Positions 11,901 through 22,516 of a stretch of DNA of 64,000 nucleotides are shown one piece after another; the first letter of the stretch is position 1, and each line of letters begins with the position of its first letter. The notes below the pieces were generated by a model. That model searched no databases. It saw only the letters and a list, made by a program, of their open reading frames with translations, and was not told where the DNA came from. Both the position numbers and the translations under genes were made by a program. This stretch comes from Copromyces sp. CBS 386.78. Its lineage: Eukaryota; Ascomycota; Sordariomycetes; Sordariales; Sordariaceae. Where the stretch lies: assembly GCA_030685235.1 (NCBI GenBank), contig MU839101.1, positions 62,001 through 126,000 of the forward strand, given 5' to 3'.

Positions 11901-12516
11901 GACTCCCAACCACCGGCCCATTACTAGGAGTATATCTCGGTCCATCCGTACCGTCCGGTCGGCGCAGAAGTCGCCTGGTCAGCTCTTCACGCAGACTCAG
12001 GAACGGACTCCCACCAAGACTCCGCGCGGTACGCGTACTGTCTCCGGTAACAACGGAGGCATTATCGTTAGCGCGTCCAAGCGGCGAAGCCCCCGCCATG
12101 CACGCTTTGCGCTCGACGACAGCCTGCACGTGCCTACCTCGTCTCCGACACATGACTTTGAGGCATGGGGCTCACTGAACCAGCTGTTGAGCGAGGCAGA
12201 CCATTTCACTGCCAACTCATCGTCGCACGGGCTTCTCGACGTTACCATGCAACACTATGATAGCGACAGCGTGCAGCAGCTCGTCGAAGGCGCGGGTGCT
12301 CTGGATTTTGGCAGCTTTATGGGGACCGATATGATCATGCCTAGCTCCCCGCCCATGACGAGGAGTCATCACAATGGAGATGGTGGCAATGGCAGCATGA
12401 GCTTCGAGGCGTCGTTGAGCATTGAGAGCTTGTGGGTGGAGACTACGGCTACGGGCGGAGGAGGAAGGAGCGTGGCGGAGAGAAATGCCGCCGCTGATGT
12501 GGATGAGTTGAGTTAG
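8355..12516 (+). CDS. AMS2/SPT21-like GATA zinc-finger transcription factor
   Basis: The model is join(8355..8466,8528..12516), 1,366 residues. The 61-nt intron has donor GTGAGT and acceptor TATAG; joining at phase 1 gives LKVLYTFDRDGQ in frame. The start ATG is in context GTCGCAATGGCT. Domain order: an SPT21/AMS2-type N-terminal domain (about 38-190: KVLYTFD, CLARWPHILQIQTL, VYAVDYSEPDTPL) interrupted by 34 glutamines (135-168); an AT-hook (GRPRGRPRKK, about 362); long disordered Ser/Pro/Gln regions; a GATA finger with Cys855, 858, 929 and 932, then a basic KKKNSRNKKRKN tail; and further disordered sequence. S. pombe Ams2 and yeast Spt21 activate histone genes, and Ams2 also helps CENP-A loading, so a nuclear histone-gene regulator is the likely role. 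The finger loop is 70 residues instead of about 17-20. The frame stays open for 86 codons after the TAG. Confidence 0.88.
8818..8919 (+). repeat. (CAA)n tract coding 34 glutamines
   Basis: There are 34 consecutive Gln codons, of which 33 are CAA and one (8821-8823) is CAG. The near-pure triplet run lies inside the conserved N-terminal domain of the GATA factor, and is the kind of tract that varies in length between strains. Confidence 0.97.
10978..11211 (+). other. GATA-type zinc finger with enlarged loop
   Basis: The finger reads C-x2-C, then 70 residues, then C-x2-C. The ends keep GATA-family hallmarks: CNNCGAIETPTWRK at the first pair and CNPCGIWLAKF at the second. The insertion contains GVPGVYEFSDKPGF and an acidic/basic stretch before WKETLL. 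Confidence 0.85.
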
Positions 12517-13652
12517 GGTCTCAATAATCAGTCGAAGACGCAACCGGAACCTCCTGTCGGTGCCGATGTTGGAAAACAGTTGAGCTTGGATCATAGTGCT
12601 CGTCAGTTGGAGACGCCAGTTTATGCTAATGATATCCGGATGGGTCAGCTGTTGAGCTTGGATCTCGACGATCAGTTGGAGCAGGTCATTGGAGATACGG
12701 GAGAGCAGTTCAGCTTTGACACAAATGCCGTGCAAGATCCACAGTTCTTGCAACAAATGGGCACCGTTATTGTCTGAGTTACTGCAGATGGGAGGAGGAG
12801 GGAAAATGTTTTTCGCGCGTTCGGCGAAAGGCTAGAACTACGATATACCCTCAGGAGAAGCGGAAAAGCGGGAGGATCACTTCACTGATTAACGCCACGC
12901 GTAGACTTCCTCGATGTTCATCAGAAGCGAAAATGAATGGGTGTTTTGGGCGTCAATATTGGATGGAATGGGATGGGATACCATAGCGTTTTGCAGGATT
13001 TCATGATTTTCTGTTTGTTGTCCTCATCTTGCCTCCTCCAGTCGCTGTCTATTTTCTGTTCCTCTATTACTAGTCTCCATAGTCTAGATCACCCCATACC
13101 ATCACGTCAAACCTTATTACATCACAATGATAGCAAAGGTTGAGAGTTCGCAAATTGACCTCCCGTCCTCCGCATCTCCACGTCTCCACGTCTTCCCTTT
13201 CTTCTTCCGCCCAGCCGTACAGAACATTGCCATGCACCTGTGTCCTGCAAAGAATATTCCCGCAAAATGAATATCAAAGCGAAGCATGACAGCATGTTCC
13301 CCCGCATTGCCGCCGCCGCCGTGCCGCGTCTCCATGCTGCATGTGATAGTGTACGTGCGCGGCCGCGGCCGCAACGCTTGGGCGTTTTCGACATTTGGTG
13401 GCAAATATTTTCAAGTAGACATCGGATGGTTTTTTCGCGGTCTGTGGATGAACTTTCGGGTTTGAAAGAGCGGAGGATGTCGGAGTTGTTCCAAGACAAC
13501 AACTAGCCCAGGGGGAACTGTGAGGGAGAGAGGTGTCTTTTTGGGTTCCGTGTGTTATTGGGTATCGATGTGTACTTTGCCTCTTCCATGATCTCCTCTC
13601 CGGTTGGTTTACTTTACCACCTCACCTCCCTCCCTTCTCATGGCTCGCCCCT
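12517..13652. other. Convergent intergenic region, with an in-frame open extension at its left end
   Basis: 12517-12777 continues the GATA-factor frame without a stop until TGA at 12775-12777 (see findings). The remainder to RPA3 has no supported gene. Both neighbours point into this interval, so it should hold two 3' ends. Confidence 0.5.
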
Positions 13653-14239
13653 TTAGTTCTCGTACAAAAAGAGGGGCTTGTAACGGTGCGTGACTTCCAC
13701 TACAGCGTTTGCTAGGTTGTAATCTGTAAACATGCGTAAGTATAGGTAGGTGAGGGTGCGCGAGGCAATCGAAAGGCATGGAGGGATGAGGGATGGACAA
13801 CGACGACGTGAACAAAACGCCGAGTGAAATGAACCTGAACAGAACAGAACTTACCAACACCCTGCCCCAAATCAATGGAGCTAAGCACCTTGATGGAAAG
13901 ATCCGGGTTGACCTTGCCGATGAGTTGGACGCCGTTGTTTGCCGAGAGGTGTGCTTCCTGTTATTTTGTGTATTCTGTTAGTTCGCCATCTCATCTCGAG
14001 TTATCCCTTCGTTTGTCTTCTCGTTGAATGTGGTACAACTTGACACATGGAGGGTGTAGCCAAACTAAAAGAGGAAATGGACGTACGCGGTTCAGAAAGG
14101 CATGAATAGTCCCATCAGCGTCGATAGTCGCCTCCTCGCCGCGGAGCTGGACGACCTTGCCTACGACCGTCACGAGCTTGCCGACATATTGGTTGAGATA
14201 GGCGCAGGTGATGCGGGGGGTGGAAGAGTTGCCGTCCAT
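13653..14239 (-). CDS. RFA3: Replication protein A 14-kDa subunit (RPA3)
   Basis: The model is complement(join(13653..13723,13855..13957,14087..14239)), 108 residues, the usual RPA3 size. Introns are 131 and 129 nt with donors GTAAGT and GTACGT and acceptors TTTACAG and AACAG; phases match at both junctions. The product is a single OB-fold: residues 7-13 read TPRITCA, then GKLVTVVGKVVQLRGEEATI, NNGVQLIGKVNPDLSIKVL and a terminal helix NAVVEVTHRYKPLF that in RPA3 packs into the trimer core. RPA binds single-stranded DNA in replication, repair and recombination in the nucleus; RPA3 is needed for assembly of the trimer. It is convergent with the GATA-factor gene. Confidence 0.93.
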
Positions 14240-17200
14240 TTTTTTCGGTGTGTGTCCGTGAGGTGATGTAGGAAATTTGAAAAGATTGAGTGTGGTGAGT
14301 GAGCGGCAGTGGAGTTGTTGGCGAGATGGTGTTTGCAGAGCAAAAGACCAATGTCGTGAGTAAGGTTGAGCTTCTGATACACTTTCGTTGTTTGCTTGAT
14401 GGTGATCTTGCTGTTGTTGTTGGTGTGTGCTAACAGATTTGGCGTTGCTGCCTGGTAGGATGACGTTAGTGGAAAGAGTTTCACTACGGGCGGGGCACTG
14501 TGGCATGTACATATCGAATTCACAAAGGTCGTGACCTCCGTTCTAGGGTTGCCGTTAAACAGGGCAAATCGCAAACTCTGATACACCTCAAATTGCTTGA
14601 TTAATATGCCCAATAACGTGTCCAAAGAACGCCCAAAAAAAAAAAAAAAGTAAGCAGCAAGCAGGCACTTGATCAATTTTCACTTTGAACGCGTGTGAAT
14701 CTCCAAGCAGTTTGAGTGCGGCGCGATACTACCGGACGGTACTCCTGCACTGCCGTGCTCTGTTGGCTGCTTGGGGGAATTCGGGCAGACTGTAAAACTG
14801 CACTCTTGCAGTGCGACGGACAGGGGGTCAAGAGCCCCACGGCTGATTGACCCAGTTGACGCCCGTAATTTTGTGGGGATAGCGGGGATAACGGGGCCTA
14901 AGAGAACCCACCATTTAGCGTGCCGTGAGCGGGGCGGAGAAGCGGGACATGATCTGCGAGCAAGGGAACCCAACTTCAACATCCAGGACTTCCAAAAGAC
15001 GGCGCCTTCTTAGAATCAGCAACAACCCTAGGTTCCGTCTAGACCGTTCGACTTTGAATCAGCTGGAAACTCGCCGTATGATGCCATATGTTTCTGAAAA
15101 CAATCGGCACACGAATGATATGGCGAGTTGGACTGGAGGAACTTGCTGACTCGGAATATGGCTCCGTCACGGAACTGGTGGTAGGCTTTATTCTCCATGT
15201 ACTAATGGCCGAAGTCGTTCGGGACAGATATGCCCCGATTACCTGTGCTAATAAACAAGGCCATCAGATGGCAATTGCACAAAAGATATGTGAGACGGTG
15301 GCATATCAAACCACTTGTGACCTGATTTCTTTGCCTGTTGCTTGGTACATACCTCTACTGCCCAGTATGCAGTAGAGGCAGGCTTTTCGCAAAGGCATTT
15401 AATATCGAAACAATGGTTCGCGATTGCGAAACATCAGAATTTGCTCATTTCGATCTTACTTGGACAGACCAACTGCTTTTGCTGGAAACTATCATGGAAC
15501 TTTGAAAGGATCTTCTCACTTCCTATCCTGGACGATAAGACAGCTTTATTACAAATAACGGCAGGTAAGTTGCCCTGCATACATGCAGCACCGCTATTGC
15601 ACATGAGCAAGTCATATAGTTTTCCCCAGCGTAAGATTCAGACCACGACTCATCTTGGTTGAACCTCAGCTCTTCAGCTATTTTACTCCGTCTCTTCTGT
15701 ATACACCTGTTCTGATGCTTCCGAACTCGCAGAGTGTATGTCGAGATACACCGAATAAGGAAGCCTGCCGGGAGGGGATTGCTTAAACGTAACGCCGGAG
15801 GTACAGCAAGCATTGCCGTACGGAAGGGAAGGGAAAAAGGTGACAAGTTTGGTGGATGAGGTGGGCTTCATTGACGCTCCCGTCCAGCTCTCATCCCCCT
15901 CCTCTCCTCTAGGTATTATCCTTACAACCCCGCCTTGTGCGACCTTGTCCCCAGGCCAAACAACCTTCGAATTCAACACTCGGTTTGCCGGGGCTCAAGC
16001 CACAAAGTCTGCCCACCACATCGAGCAGATGGAGATTCTCGATTTTCCATCGCTGACCGGTTCTCTTCCATTGGCCACAGTAACGTCTCACCAACTGTCT
16101 CCCATGACGGGAACTTTGAACCGGCCCCGGCCTGGCAGGCTAGTAGGCCTTGGGCAGTACTGCGAGCCAATTAGCAGCCTACCGCAACTAAAATGTGTGT
16201 CAAGAGCTAAAGTGTTCTTTGCAGCTTACACAGCTCAGACGCCTCCAACTCACAGGCTGCCCGGATCCTGAACGCAGTGCTGCATCGATCAAGGCCGGGA
16301 TGCCGCCCTCCTAAGCAAGGACATCTGGCTCCTCTTGTTCTCTCTCGTCTTTAGAGGCCCGCCAAAGGCGATGGACCTCGTCGTGTGCCTTCCAGAGTTC
16401 AGCAAGCACCTCATCTGATCCAGGCCAAAGCACATCGCCCCTCGTCCACAACCGCTATTTAGCTGAGGGGTTGAGATCGGATGAAGCAATGCGCCAGTGA
16501 GGCTCTATGGAGCCGAGTTTCCTCGTACGCTGCCGACCAAAGCACCTCCAGGCACGGTATCTTCCTCGCAGGGCACTATCCTGCACAATCAAGCTCTCTC
16601 CTCACTTCGGCTAAGATCGTTTGACTGTTGTGGTTGGGAGGCCAACAAGGCAGAGGGGGTCGAGGGGAGCTCAAAGCTTGGACTTGCTCACCCCAGATTC
16701 CCTACCCTCTATGAAATCTTTGGGGACCAGCTCCTTTTTGTGACTCTCCTGTCTTGTCCTGTCTGCTCAGTCCGCCACGCTAAGATGGGGTAACACGGAG
16801 AGCATAAGGGTACGGTCATTGTTGCCTGCTGTTGTACCAGAACAGAGGTACCGTCCATAGTTCCACCAACGTAGCTGGCTTGTTGGTATCAGAGCTTCCG
16901 TCAATGTCGCCTGTTCACCAATGCAAATTCAAGTCCAATTTTCAGATTTGTTTTTCTTTTCCGAGCTGTTGTTTGACAGTTAGTCATTGTTCCCAATTAA
17001 CTTGGAAAGATCACCATGTCCTTTTTCTTCACCTGACCTCCCACCGCCCCGAATTCCTGCCAGAGACAGCATACCCAACGTCTCGATAATCGGCATTCCT
17101 TTTCTTTTCGAACCTTCCTTCCCAGGTTTTGCTACATTTCGGGTGCCCAGACAACCGGGCTCCTAGAAATGTAGGATCGAGGAAGGCGTATTGCCTTCTG

Positions 17201-18036
17201 TTTTCCAGTGTGAACCAGCCCGGTCACACAACGCTCCGGTTTCGTCCCCAACCAGAAAGACGACTTCATTTCATTTCCGAAATCAAATTCACAACTTCGG
17301 CAGGTAATGGTCACGGCCCGTGTTTTGAGCACTGAAAAAAGCCTTCAGTAAAGCCAGTCACGTCCCGTGCCAGCCGCCAGATCATTTCCGTCACTTCCTT
17401 CGGCAACCGATTGGACTTGTCAGGCCATCAAGACAGCCGGGCTGCCAAGCAAAACAGAGCGGCGGTAGTACCCATCAAGGTACACAGGGCTATCGGCATC
17501 GACTTGAAGGTGCCTGCCCTTTGTGCACCACGTGGAGGCTCTCCTACCCAGATGCATAGGAATACCTTCCTTCTCGGTACGTTGCCAGCCCGGGCATCAC
17601 TTTCCCTTTTCGCAACAACGATCCTGATATTATCCATTTCTGAGCTTCAGTTATCCGTAGACGCTCGAACTCCTCCGCGTGCCTGCTTCAATACTCACTT
17701 TCCCATCGTTTTGATCAACCAGCTTCCCTTGGCTCGTTCCCGAATCGGTGCTCAAGCGGAACTGGTTCGGCTGGATTGCACATGCATGCCCCAAGCTCGG
17801 GCAGTCACCCGGCCGCCCGGTCTTTCCATCTCCAGGAGGGCCGGAGCCCAGGCCCGGAGCAGAACATCCGGCGTGTCCCGGCCTTGACGCCGCCCAGCTA
17901 GTGCTTCCGAGTCCCTTCTCCCGTACCTGTGTCCTTCTCCATCATTCTGCCGAGTTCCCCCCAATACGCTCGTTGCCGTTCCTGATCGTTAACTCGTTTG
18001 CCGGCTTTAGTCACCCCTCAGTATCACCAACACGCC
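14240..18036. other. Long intergenic region and probable leader of the bZIP gene
   Basis: No frame in this 3.8 kb shows a recognisable protein. It includes a 16-base A-run near 14637-14652. An ATG-initiated frame at 17552-17887 (111 codons) would be an upstream ORF if the bZIP leader reaches that far. A possible leader-intron acceptor (GCTTTAG) precedes the bZIP start by about 25 nt. No tRNA or rRNA was recognised. Confidence 0.45.
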
Positions 18037-19284
18037 ATGGACACTCCGTCACACTTCTTCAGCGACTCCTTGGCATACGTGGATTCCAACCCATATCAGG
18101 AGGATGACCAGGATGTTGCATATGAGGTCCCTCGCGAGATCCCCCACGACATCTCTCACGATATTCCCCATGGTGTTCCCCCTGATGTAGGCATGAGCGA
18201 GGCCGGGCTTGAGTCGTACCATGTTTTCGATCACAAGCTATCCATCGACCAATCTCCAATATCGGGCGATGGTCCAACGTTAGGGGAGAGGCCGGGGATA
18301 TGGGATGGCTTCGCAGAACCAAGCGCCATGGAAACGAATAATAGGCTCTTTGTTGACCCTGGCCTATATGGAGGAAGACATCAAGATGTGAACGGGCTAG
18401 AAGGGGTCGGTGATCCGGACAGTATCGACGCGAATACAAGCTCTCTTTCCGATGTCGTGTCACGGGTTTCCACCCGACGGTCCTCGAGCAATAAGTCCAA
18501 CTCGCATCGATCGTCCCAATCCGGTAGCATGTCGACGGACATGACTCCCCCAGACCAAGATCCGCCGAAGAAAAGGAAACAGAGAAAAAAGGACGCCAAC
18601 ATGGAAGCAGATGAGCACAAGAGGAACAAGTTCCTCGAGCGGAACCGACTGGCCGCGAGCAAGTGTCGGGAGAAGAAGAAGCTGTACACCCAGGAGTTGG
18701 AGGGAACAAAAATCAACCTTGAAGCAAGAAACGGAAGTTTGCAAAGGGAATACAGTATTCTGCTCAGCGAGGTCAGCGATCTGAAGCACCAGTTAATGGC
18801 ACATGCCAAGTGCAACGATCGCAACATCGACCTGTGGCTGGAAAATGAAGCTCGACGTTTTGTCCAGACCAGCGATGCCTTTGGTCAACCGTTCGCCGGT
18901 CTGGGACAACCAGGACAGACTTCAGGCGTGCTTGGGATTCCGGGATCGCCCAAAAGCCGACACGCAAGCATCGCTCCAACCTACACGCCAATGACAGGAG
19001 TCCAGCTCGGTGTTCTTCGACCAGGCGCAGAAGGGCAAGGCGGTGGCGGTGGCGGATTGACATACGGTCAGTCACCGGGCATACTTGCTCCTCCAAATCC
19101 AAACACCACTGCTCCAACTCACCAGCAATCCGCTTCAGGTTCGGACCTATACGCAACTCCTGGTGGTGCCAACGGTGGCTTTTCGAACACCATTCCCCCA
19201 GGTATGAAGAGAGAGCCCGACATTAACTATGACCACATGCCCGATGACATGTTCAGCGATCAGTCGACTTTTGGGAGCGGATAA
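18037..19284 (+). CDS. ATF/CREB-type bZIP transcription factor
   Basis: One uninterrupted frame encodes 415 residues from the ATG in CGCCATGGAC. An in-frame open stretch upstream has no ATG and is probably leader. The bZIP lies at about 178-260: basic region KRNKFLERNRLAASKCREKKK, carrying the N-x7-R-type DNA contacts, followed by a zipper with leucines or hydrophobics spaced by heptads (ELEGTKINLEARNGSLQREYSILLSEVSDLKHQL). The N-x2-AAS-x-CR signature is that of ATF/CREB fungal factors, which bind CRE-like sites and often act in stress and development. The N-terminus has a short repeated pattern of His-Asp-Ile and Pro motifs; the C-terminus is Gly/Pro-rich with an acidic end. It would act in the nucleus as a dimer. 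Which named fungal factor it matches I cannot tell. Confidence 0.9.
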   Translation: MDTPSHFFSDSLAYVDSNPYQEDDQDVAYEVPREIPHDISHDIPHGVPPDVGMSEAGLESYHVFDHKLSIDQSPISGDGPTLGERPGIWDGFAEPSAMETNNRLFVDPGLYGGRHQDVNGLEGVGDPDSIDANTSSLSDVVSRVSTRRSSSNKSNSHRSSQSGSMSTDMTPPDQDPPKKRKQRKKDANMEADEHKRNKFLERNRLAASKCREKKKLYTQELEGTKINLEARNGSLQREYSILLSEVSDLKHQLMAHAKCNDRNIDLWLENEARRFVQTSDAFGQPFAGLGQPGQTSGVLGIPGSPKSRHASIAPTYTPMTGVQLGVLRPGAEGQGGGGGGLTYGQSPGILAPPNPNTTAPTHQQSASGSDLYATPGGANGGFSNTIPPGMKREPDINYDHMPDDMFSDQSTFGSG

Positions 19285-21115
19285 TGCATGGTCCGGCTAG
19301 CAAGAAACAAGGGAAGAAAGAAGCAGGAATCTAGAGAAAGGGGTCAGCCGTGCTTCCCTGCATGGTTATTTTGAACCTATTCTTCCGCGCGGCTGGTACT
19401 GCGGCATTCCACCAATATTTCTGATATTGTCGTTTCAATGTTTCCTTTGTCAGGCTCGTTAATACAAGTTAGATCCCCGTTCGCGTGGGGTCGTCGTCAG
19501 GGTGTTGCTGGTGGGGTTTGATGTTGATGTTCGGCAGCATACTGTAGTGCCTTTGCGTCATTGATATGGAAAAGAGACGGGTTATGCATCGGGTGGAAGC
19601 TGAGGATAGATCCTGCAGGCGCCGTTTTGATGGTACTATGAAGAAAATCATATTGCTTTCATTTCATCATGTCTTCGCTTGCTTGGTCGGTCGGATGTAG
19701 GAAGGTCGTGGTCAAGACAAGTAGCTTGGGAGTGATAAAGTGGGATTCCGTGATAGTGCGAAGGATAGGGCAAAAGCTATCCTTCCCGGGAGTTTGGAAG
19801 ACCTTCAAAACAACATTGTATGAGCGGATCCACAACAAGCTAAAATGCATATACGTACGTATGATTCAACAATGTAGATAAGATTTGACGCTTGTGTATA
19901 TACGCAATAACACAGCTGGAAATTCAAGGATGGAGTAGTAGAAAATAACAGCTGTAAAAGTAATATATCATGCGCTTCCTAGACATCCAGGAAGTTGAAA
20001 AGAAAATTGTCTCGACCATATCCATTCTATTTTAACATTAGGAGCCCAACTGACGGGATACCAACCTCAGCTGAACCGGTGGCGTCACATGGCCAAGATG
20101 TTGACGTCTTTTCTAGCTAGTTTTCCCTTGACTCCCCCTTCCCACCTTCCTATCTATATCAAACAGAAGAGCCGTGACGCGAGTCGAGGAGATGGAGCCG
20201 ACTGGTTGGTAAAGTGGTGATCGGCAAGCATTTTCTAGCAAATGCCAAGACGTGGAAATGTTGTCATCGATCGACCAGGTAGTAGTGTCCCAAACACCTT
20301 TTTTTTTGGGGTTACACCCGCAATCTAGCTGGATGTTGAATGGGGGGTTGTACTACTACTGATATGTTAAACAGATGGCGAGTAGCAGGTTTAGACATTT
20401 TCTACATAGAGGATATGTATGGTTTCTGGACATGGCCTAGGTGTGTCTGAAGTTTTATGTCCACTTCGCTTCTATCTCAACTTCACGAGTGACCTCTCGG
20501 CCAAACCCAGTACCCTCCTTTAACCTACAGCTAACAGCCTGACTGCCCAGAGTAATTCAAGGCACGAGTTTAAAACTCCCGGTACAATATGACGATGACT
20601 GACATGACATACCTTTTACCATAGAGCATACTCGCCTTATGTGTTCCGTGCCATATTGTGAAGAGGCACTGAATACCCTTGAGGATTTTTCAAATCATCC
20701 TCGGTGGCGCTTCACTTTGCTATTAATCGACAGGATCGATCGGATATGACCTCCAGTGAGTTCAACAAGTCTTTACTATCAGCGTCAGATACGGCCCCCA
20801 GTTTGCTTTGCATTGCATAAAACCCTTCACTGACCCCCAAAGATTCCCCATTGTCATTGTATGAACCAAGACGCCATTATGACCCTGAACCCAAAGATTC
20901 GATATGACAGCAATGAAAACCGTCTGAAATGGCTCTAAAGCGTAGCGTACCACAGCCCTTTACTTGACCCAAATCTGACCCAATATTCGTCGGCAAACCC
21001 GGCCGTCGTGGTATATAGGTAAAACGACATATATCCCTGAACGCCTGTAACCCATTTTTGGTGTCCCTTTTAAATCCCAAAAAGCAAAACCATCATTTGT
21101 CCCCTATGCAGTTGT
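19285..21115. other. Convergent intergenic region, no gene seen
   Basis: The 1.8 kb between two convergent genes is moderately AT-rich, with many stops in all frames and a nine-T run near 20301. I recognise no coding, RNA or transposon sequence. Confidence 0.5.
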
Positions 21116-21816
21116 TCATAGAATTTCCTCGTCATCATCCTGCACCGGCGCAACAGCCGGTATCGTCGCAGCAGCCATGAGACTCTCGACGGCAGCATTC
21201 TCATCCATACCCTCGACCTCGTCCTCCCAGTCATCACCATCCTTACCCATATCCTCATCGTCATCAGCATAAAACGCCCGCACGGCCTCGTCCTCAGCCT
21301 TTTTCTGCACATCGACCTTCTTCTCCTTCTTCGGCGGCTCCTTGCCGATTTCAGCAAGCGCAACCACATTGACATCGTCCCACGTGCGCTTGCGCGACTC
21401 GATCACCGCGGCCTTGCGCATGCTCTTGGCCTTTTTTGTCGAGGTGCGGTCCATGATGGCCTCGGCGCGGTCCATGCTCTTCTCCTGCCTCTTGCGCATC
21501 TTGGACGACAGCTGCTTCTTCTTGGTCTTCTTGGTGATGCCGCTGTTGTGGTGGGCGGCCAGGACGGTCGGGCGCAGGTTGACAGATTCTTGAGGGGGGC
21601 GGACGCCCTTGAGGGACTTGTCGAGGTCGATGCCGGGAGAGGTTTGGCGGCGGGCGGCGCGAGAGTGCTTGCGGACAGCTATGGAAAAAGGCAGGGTGGT
21701 GTTAGTTAAAGTCATTGTTGAAAGGTAAGACGGTGTTTGATGGGGTTTGTTAGTTTGAGGCTGGTGCATTACTTACGCGCCGCCTTGTTGCTCTTTCCGA
21801 TAGTTCCCTTGGCCAT
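21116..21816 (-). CDS. ALB1: 60S ribosome-biogenesis factor ALB1 family
   Basis: The model is complement(join(21116..21678,21777..21816)), 200 residues. The first exon is only 40 nt (MAKGTIGKSNKAA); the 98-nt intron has donor GTAAGT and acceptor CCATAG. Key stretches are KHSRAARRQTSPGIDLDKSL, KKTKKKQLSSKMRKRQEK and DRAEAIMDRT, which fit the Alb1 family (Pfam Alb1). The C-terminal 60 residues are strongly acidic. In yeast, Alb1 is a small basic partner of Arx1 on pre-60S particles during nuclear export. The protein is expected to shuttle between nucleus and cytoplasm. The gene diverges from the ubiquitin protease gene (700 bp between starts). Confidence 0.82.
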
Positions 21817-22516
21817 TTTGTTTCAGTCTGACTGATGATTTTTGTTGTAAGTTGAAGAATCTGTCAGTTCAAGGTGAAGTGTCCGGTGATGTATCGCGGA
21901 AAGAGACCCTTCAAACCCCTCGACCCTTCCAAGTGCAGTGGGGGCCTCTTTTTCTGTGGAGGGGTGTGGAATTTGGATCTCACTTGGGAACTTTTTTTCG
22001 ACCTGCAGCTTCCACTGCCCCACGCGTTGCGCCAAGAGTTCTCTGGTTGGACAAGTGAAGGCAGGAGTGCCTGGCCTTCAGTCCCGCATGGCCCACCAAA
22101 AACAGGACCAAGGAGCCGGGGTAAAGCCCGAGCAGGCTCGAAAGAGGACAAGTTCGATAGTGCAACCTCACTTTAACCTGGCGAAAGTCACAAGCAAAAG
22201 GTGTCCGTCAATTCTTTCCACTTGCTCCCCAGATTTCCATGCTCGCAGCAAAAGCAACAGTAACTGACTCCGACCTACCTCAAGCACCCAATCGCGGTTC
22301 AAGAGTTCCAACAATCAGTTCCTGGAAACGTCATGTGGAAGCAGCTCGCACCCGATCTCGTCGCCAGCACTACCGTTTGTCAAGTCTTTGAAGCGGCCGA
22401 TTGAGGCACCGGGACATCGGAGCGTTCTACGCGACCATTCCGCCTTCTCCTAGCTTCAGCACCATCCACGACAGGAGCCTCCGAGGTCTCTCCCAGTATC
22501 GCTTTCCCAAGTAACT
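21817..22516. other. Divergent promoter region of ALB1 and the ubiquitin protease
   Basis: This 700-bp interval separates two divergent start codons. It holds short overlapping open frames only and should contain both promoters. Confidence 0.5.
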
